Of a stretch of 64,000 nucleotides of DNA, positions 61,195 to 64,000 are shown piece after piece. The DNA is taken from positions 1 to 64,000 of the forward strand of contig JACSDF010000003.1 of NCBI GenBank assembly GCA_015660815.1, in the 5' to 3' direction. Origin of the DNA: Actinomycetota bacterium. GTDB taxonomy: Bacteria; Actinomycetota; Actinomycetes; Nanopelagicales; Nanopelagicaceae. The position numbers and the translations under genes were made by a program. The stretch's first letter is position 1, and every line of letters starts with the position of its first letter. The notes under the pieces were generated by a model. That model saw only the letters and a list, made by a program, of their open reading frames with translations, was not told where the DNA came from and made no database searches.

Positions 61195-62618
61195 GCGCTC
61201 ATCATCTCTGAAAATGCCTGCATCCTGCTGGCAATTTTCTGCTCGGTCTCTGCATTAGCAATTTGTGCCTCTTCAATCTGGGTAGCGACAAGGGCTGGCG
61301 CAGTGCCACCTAACGTTGTGCGTGAATTCAATGCGCCATGAACGGTTAATACCGTGCGAACTCCACCATCTAATTGTGGATGAACCTGAAGAAACTGAGC
61401 ATCGGTTAGTTGATGAAGTTGAAGATCTGAAGCCTCACACAGCGCCACACATTCTCCAGCAGCTTCATGGGCTTGAGAAAATGGAACGCGTTTTTTAGCC
61501 AAATAATCGGCGATTTCAGTGGCTAATGAAAAACCTGTTGGTGCCGCCAATGCCATTTTATCGCGATCAAAATCCGTTGTTGAAATCATTCCAGTAACTG
61601 CGGGTAGAACCAGTAACAATGTGTCGATACTGTCGAACAAGGGCTCTTTGTCCTCCTGTAAATCTCGGTTATAGGCAAATGGAAGACCTTTGAGCATTGT
61701 TAATACGCTCATAAGATTTCCGATGAGCCTGCCTGATTTACCGCGGGCTAACTCAGCCATATCTGGATTTTTTTTCTGAGGCATAATCGATGAGCCGGTT
61801 GAATAAGCATCCGCCACTTTGGCCCAAGCAAACTCGGTAGAAGACCAGAGCGTCCACTCTTCACCAATTCGAGAGAGATGCGTTCCGATCATTGCGAAAA
61901 TAAAGAGCGCTTCTGCAACATAATCGCGATCGCTAACGGCATCAATACTGTTGGCAAATGAAGTTTGAAAACCTAGATTGGCTGCGGTAAATGCAGGATC
62001 TAGTGCAAGTGAAGATCCGGCCAAAGCGCCTGCACCTAATGAACTAACAGAAGTACGCGACAACCAATCATCTATTCGATCAAGATCTCGAGCAAATGCA
62101 TGTGCATGTTTTGCAAGCTCGTGGCCGAATGAGACGGGCTGAGCATGTTGAATATGGGTGAATCCCGGGGCTGGATCATTAACGTATTCCGTTGCTTTAC
62201 TTAGGATTGCATCTTGAAGTTTAGTAATTAGCATCGCTATCTCTAACATGTGATCGATTGCAAAGAGACGAAGATCGGTTGTGACTTGATCATTGCGAGA
62301 GCGGCCGGCACGCAGAGCTCCCCCGATTTCGCCAAGTTTTTCAGTTAATCCACGCTCTAGTGCGCTATGAACATCTTCATCACTTGCGATGGGTTGAAAT
62401 TCACCATTGGCAACCTCGACGGCAAGGGCTTTAAGTCCGGCAAGAATTGCAGCGGCATCATCGCCATTAATCAATCCATTCTTTTTCAGGACTGCTAAAT
62501 GCGCTATTGAGGAGCGAAGGTCATACGGAGCTAAACGCCAGTCGAAATGAATACTCCTGGAGAGAGCAAACACTGAGTCTTCGGGTCCTTGACTGAAACG
62601 TCCACCCCAGAGCGCCAT
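61191..62618 (-). CDS. argH: Argininosuccinate lyase
   Basis: A 475-residue enzyme of the fumarase/aspartase superfamily that cleaves argininosuccinate to arginine and fumarate. Signature GSSIMPQKKNPD, start MALWGGRFSQGPED, and the RSRNDQVTTDLRL block are all present. Its ATG shares one base with the argR stop (TAATG). Confidence 0.95.
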   Translation of the reverse strand: MALWGGRFSQGPEDSVFALSRSIHFDWRLAPYDLRSSIAHLAVLKKNGLINGDDAAAILAGLKALAVEVANGEFQPIASDEDVHSALERGLTEKLGEIGGALRAGRSRNDQVTTDLRLFAIDHMLEIAMLITKLQDAILSKATEYVNDPAPGFTHIQHAQPVSFGHELAKHAHAFARDLDRIDDWLSRTSVSSLGAGALAGSSLALDPAFTAANLGFQTSFANSIDAVSDRDYVAEALFIFAMIGTHLSRIGEEWTLWSSTEFAWAKVADAYSTGSSIMPQKKNPDMAELARGKSGRLIGNLMSVLTMLKGLPFAYNRDLQEDKEPLFDSIDTLLLVLPAVTGMISTTDFDRDKMALAAPTGFSLATEIADYLAKKRVPFSQAHEAAGECVALCEASDLQLHQLTDAQFLQVHPQLDGGVRTVLTVHGALNSRTTLGGTAPALVATQIEEAQIANAETEQKIASRMQAFSEMMSA

Positions 62619-63100
62619 TATTTCCTCTTTCCATCGCCACGTGCATAAGCAAGCAATTCTTTCGCTAAATTCGCTCCGCCCGTTGCTTTCTTGGATACCA
62701 AAATTATCGTGTCGTCACCAGCGATAGTCCCTATTACTCCCGTCAGGTTAGCGTGATCGAGTGAACTGGCTAGAAACTGGGCCGCACCAGGTGGAGTATG
62801 AATTACAGCTAAATTCGCACTGTGATCAACTGAGAGAATGAGTTGAGAAGGCACCGGCGTGCTTCGAACGATTGCATCATCTGAACTTTCACGAATTTCA
62901 TAGGTTGATTCACCTACGGTGTTTCGAGCACGGATTGCGCCGATCTCCTCTAAATCTCTACTGGCAGTAGCTTGAGTTACTTTGTAGCCAGCTTTCTTAA
63001 GTAGGACTACTAAATCAGATTGCGAATGAACTAATCCCTCTTGAATGAGCGAGATCGCTTTAGCTCTGCGTGCTGCAACAGATTGTGCGCTAACTGACAT
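62618..63100 (-). CDS. argR: Arginine repressor ArgR
   Basis: A 160-residue regulator with an N-terminal winged helix (about 5-75, with YKVTQATASRDLEEIGA) and a C-terminal hexamerisation and arginine-binding domain (LAVIHTPPGAAQFLASSLD, GTIAGDDTIILV). It controls arginine genes according to arginine level. I use the ATG at 63100 with AAGG 9 nt upstream; it overlaps the argD stop. A longer frame to 63148 lies inside argD. Confidence 0.93.
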   Translation of the reverse strand: MSVSAQSVAARRAKAISLIQEGLVHSQSDLVVLLKKAGYKVTQATASRDLEEIGAIRARNTVGESTYEIRESSDDAIVRSTPVPSQLILSVDHSANLAVIHTPPGAAQFLASSLDHANLTGVIGTIAGDDTIILVSKKATGGANLAKELLAYARGDGKRK

Positions 63101-64000
63101 CGCTGAGTACCTTTCGAAAAATTGAAATAAACTTTTTGATTTGAGCATCTGTGACGATCAATGCAGGTGCTATTCGAATAGTTGAATCCGTGGCCGCATT
63201 TACTAGAACACCCTTTTCTTCAAGGGCGCGTGCAACGTGGCCAGCTTCGAGGCTGACCAGCTCAATTCCTAGCAATAAACCGGCACCGCGAACCTCTTTG
63301 ACTCCTGGGATTAACGCAAGCTCTTGCATTAAATACTCCCCCTGCACTTTTACCGTAGCAAGCAGATCTTTGTTTTCGATGAACTTAATCGCCGCAAGAC
63401 CAGCCGCGGTCGTAACTGGATTTCCACCAAAAGTTGAACCGTGATCTCCGGGATTAAATAAATTAGCGGCCTTACCGAGTGCAATCATTGCGCCAAGTGG
63501 AAGTCCTCCACCTAGCCCTTTAGCTAAGGTAATTACATCGGGTGTGATCCCGGAGTATTCATAACCAAACCAATCCCCCGTGCGACCCATTCCGGTTTGA
63601 ACTGCATCAAAGACAAGTAGAGCGCCCTTTTCATCACATAATTTACGAAGTTCTTGCAAATATCCGGGTGGCGGAACAATGACCCCTGCTTCACCCATTA
63701 TTGGTTCAATGATTACCATTGCAGTTTTCTTAGTGACGGCTTTTCGCATCGCGGAAATATCGCCATAAGGCACGTGTTTCACGCCTTTAATTAACGGCAG
63801 AAATGCTTCGCGCTTTGAAGGTTGCCCAGTTAAAGATAGGGCTCCCATTGTTCGACCATGAAATGCCCCCTGCGCCGCAACAACACGAACTTTCCCAGTT
63901 TTGCGTGAGAGTTTAAAGGCCGCTTCATTGGCTTCGGCCCCTGACTGACAAAAGAAGACTTTTCCACTTTCGGCACCCGTCATTGCGATGAGTTTTTCGG
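63090..64000 (-). CDS. argD: Acetylornithine aminotransferase, partial (cut by window end)
   Basis: The C-terminal 303 residues of a class III PLP aminotransferase that makes acetylornithine. The frame is open to the window edge and starts outside. Marks are KVFFCQSGAEANEAA, VIIEPIMGEAGV, LLVFDAVQTGMGRTG, and the PLP lysine in LAKGLGGGLPLGAM. It overlaps argR by 11 nt. In most Actinobacteria argF would follow argD. Confidence 0.93.
   Translation of the reverse strand, partial: EKLIAMTGAESGKVFFCQSGAEANEAAFKLSRKTGKVRVVAAQGAFHGRTMGALSLTGQPSKREAFLPLIKGVKHVPYGDISAMRKAVTKKTAMVIIEPIMGEAGVIVPPPGYLQELRKLCDEKGALLVFDAVQTGMGRTGDWFGYEYSGITPDVITLAKGLGGGLPLGAMIALGKAANLFNPGDHGSTFGGNPVTTAAGLAAIKFIENKDLLATVKVQGEYLMQELALIPGVKEVRGAGLLLGIELVSLEAGHVARALEEKGVLVNAATDSTIRIAPALIVTDAQIKKFISIFRKVLSDVS

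Overview
The window reads as a chromosome segment of a small-genome, low-GC actinobacterium. The mycothiol ligase mshC, the PafB/PafC WYL pair, TatA/TatC next to a HelY-type helicase, a GarA-like FHA protein with FtsR-like and second MerR regulators, DUF3090 with SCO1664-family genes, and actinobacterial 16S/23S/5S rRNA all point to Actinomycetota. AT-rich codon use, genes that overlap or touch, a Cmk-Der fusion and very short intergenic gaps suggest a streamlined freshwater lineage such as the acI / Nanopelagicales group. That placement is inference; no database was searched.

Layout. 1-4998: end of ung, a purine permease, two small membrane proteins, a zinc alcohol dehydrogenase and thymidine kinase. 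5011-9768: an O-acyltransferase, apt placed directly behind tRNA-Leu(GAG), an M20 peptidase and an aldo/keto reductase. 9820-24652: a conserved actinobacterial block in the order phosphatase, DUF3090, SCO1664 family, mshC, PAC2, HAD, RecB-like nuclease, trmI, pafB, pafC, tatA, tatC, lipid kinase, helY, 5'-3' exonuclease, lnt. The Pup-proteasome genes that usually lie between trmI and pafB are absent. 24708-36721 (minus strand): gcvP, MerR, bifunctional nuclease, FtsR-like MerR, FHA protein, gcvH, pgsA-like, cmk-der fusion, tyrA, aroH, rluB, scpB, scpA. 36801-38092 (plus strand): a ParA ATPase and a ribbon-helix-helix partner. 38102-46019 (minus strand): xerD, ald, pyrG, recN, nadK, tlyA, a 52-aa small protein, a Lys/Ala-tailed coiled-coil protein and an Ssb-like OB protein. 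46272-53290: a more variable insert with putA, a VanY-like carboxypeptidase, an M20 amidohydrolase and a broken quinone-oxidoreductase-type gene divergent from a TetR regulator. 53291-64000 (minus strand): argD (partial), argR, argH, tyrS, one rRNA operon with tandem promoters and an intrinsic terminator, then a TPR protein.

How it works together. The genes cover housekeeping functions: chromosome segregation (ParA, ScpAB, XerD), translation (rRNA, TyrS, TlyA, TrmI, Der), redox (mycothiol), Tat export and lipoprotein maturation, nucleotide salvage (Apt, Tdk, PyrG, purine permease), amino acid metabolism (glycine cleavage, tyrosine, proline, arginine) and DNA repair (RecN, PafBC, RecB-like nuclease, exonuclease).

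A recurring regulatory design is visible. At sixteen genes, mostly first genes of transcription units, a TAnnnT -10 box ends exactly 6-7 nt before the chosen start codon, which implies leaderless mRNAs. Many, though not all, genes inside operons have Shine-Dalgarno sequences or stop/start overlaps instead. The most unusual non-coding stretch is an AT-rich 270-bp gap (34278-34547) with four TCGATATA sites, close to the ParA/RHH/ScpAB genes. I see no CRISPR array, prophage, insertion sequence or defence island.
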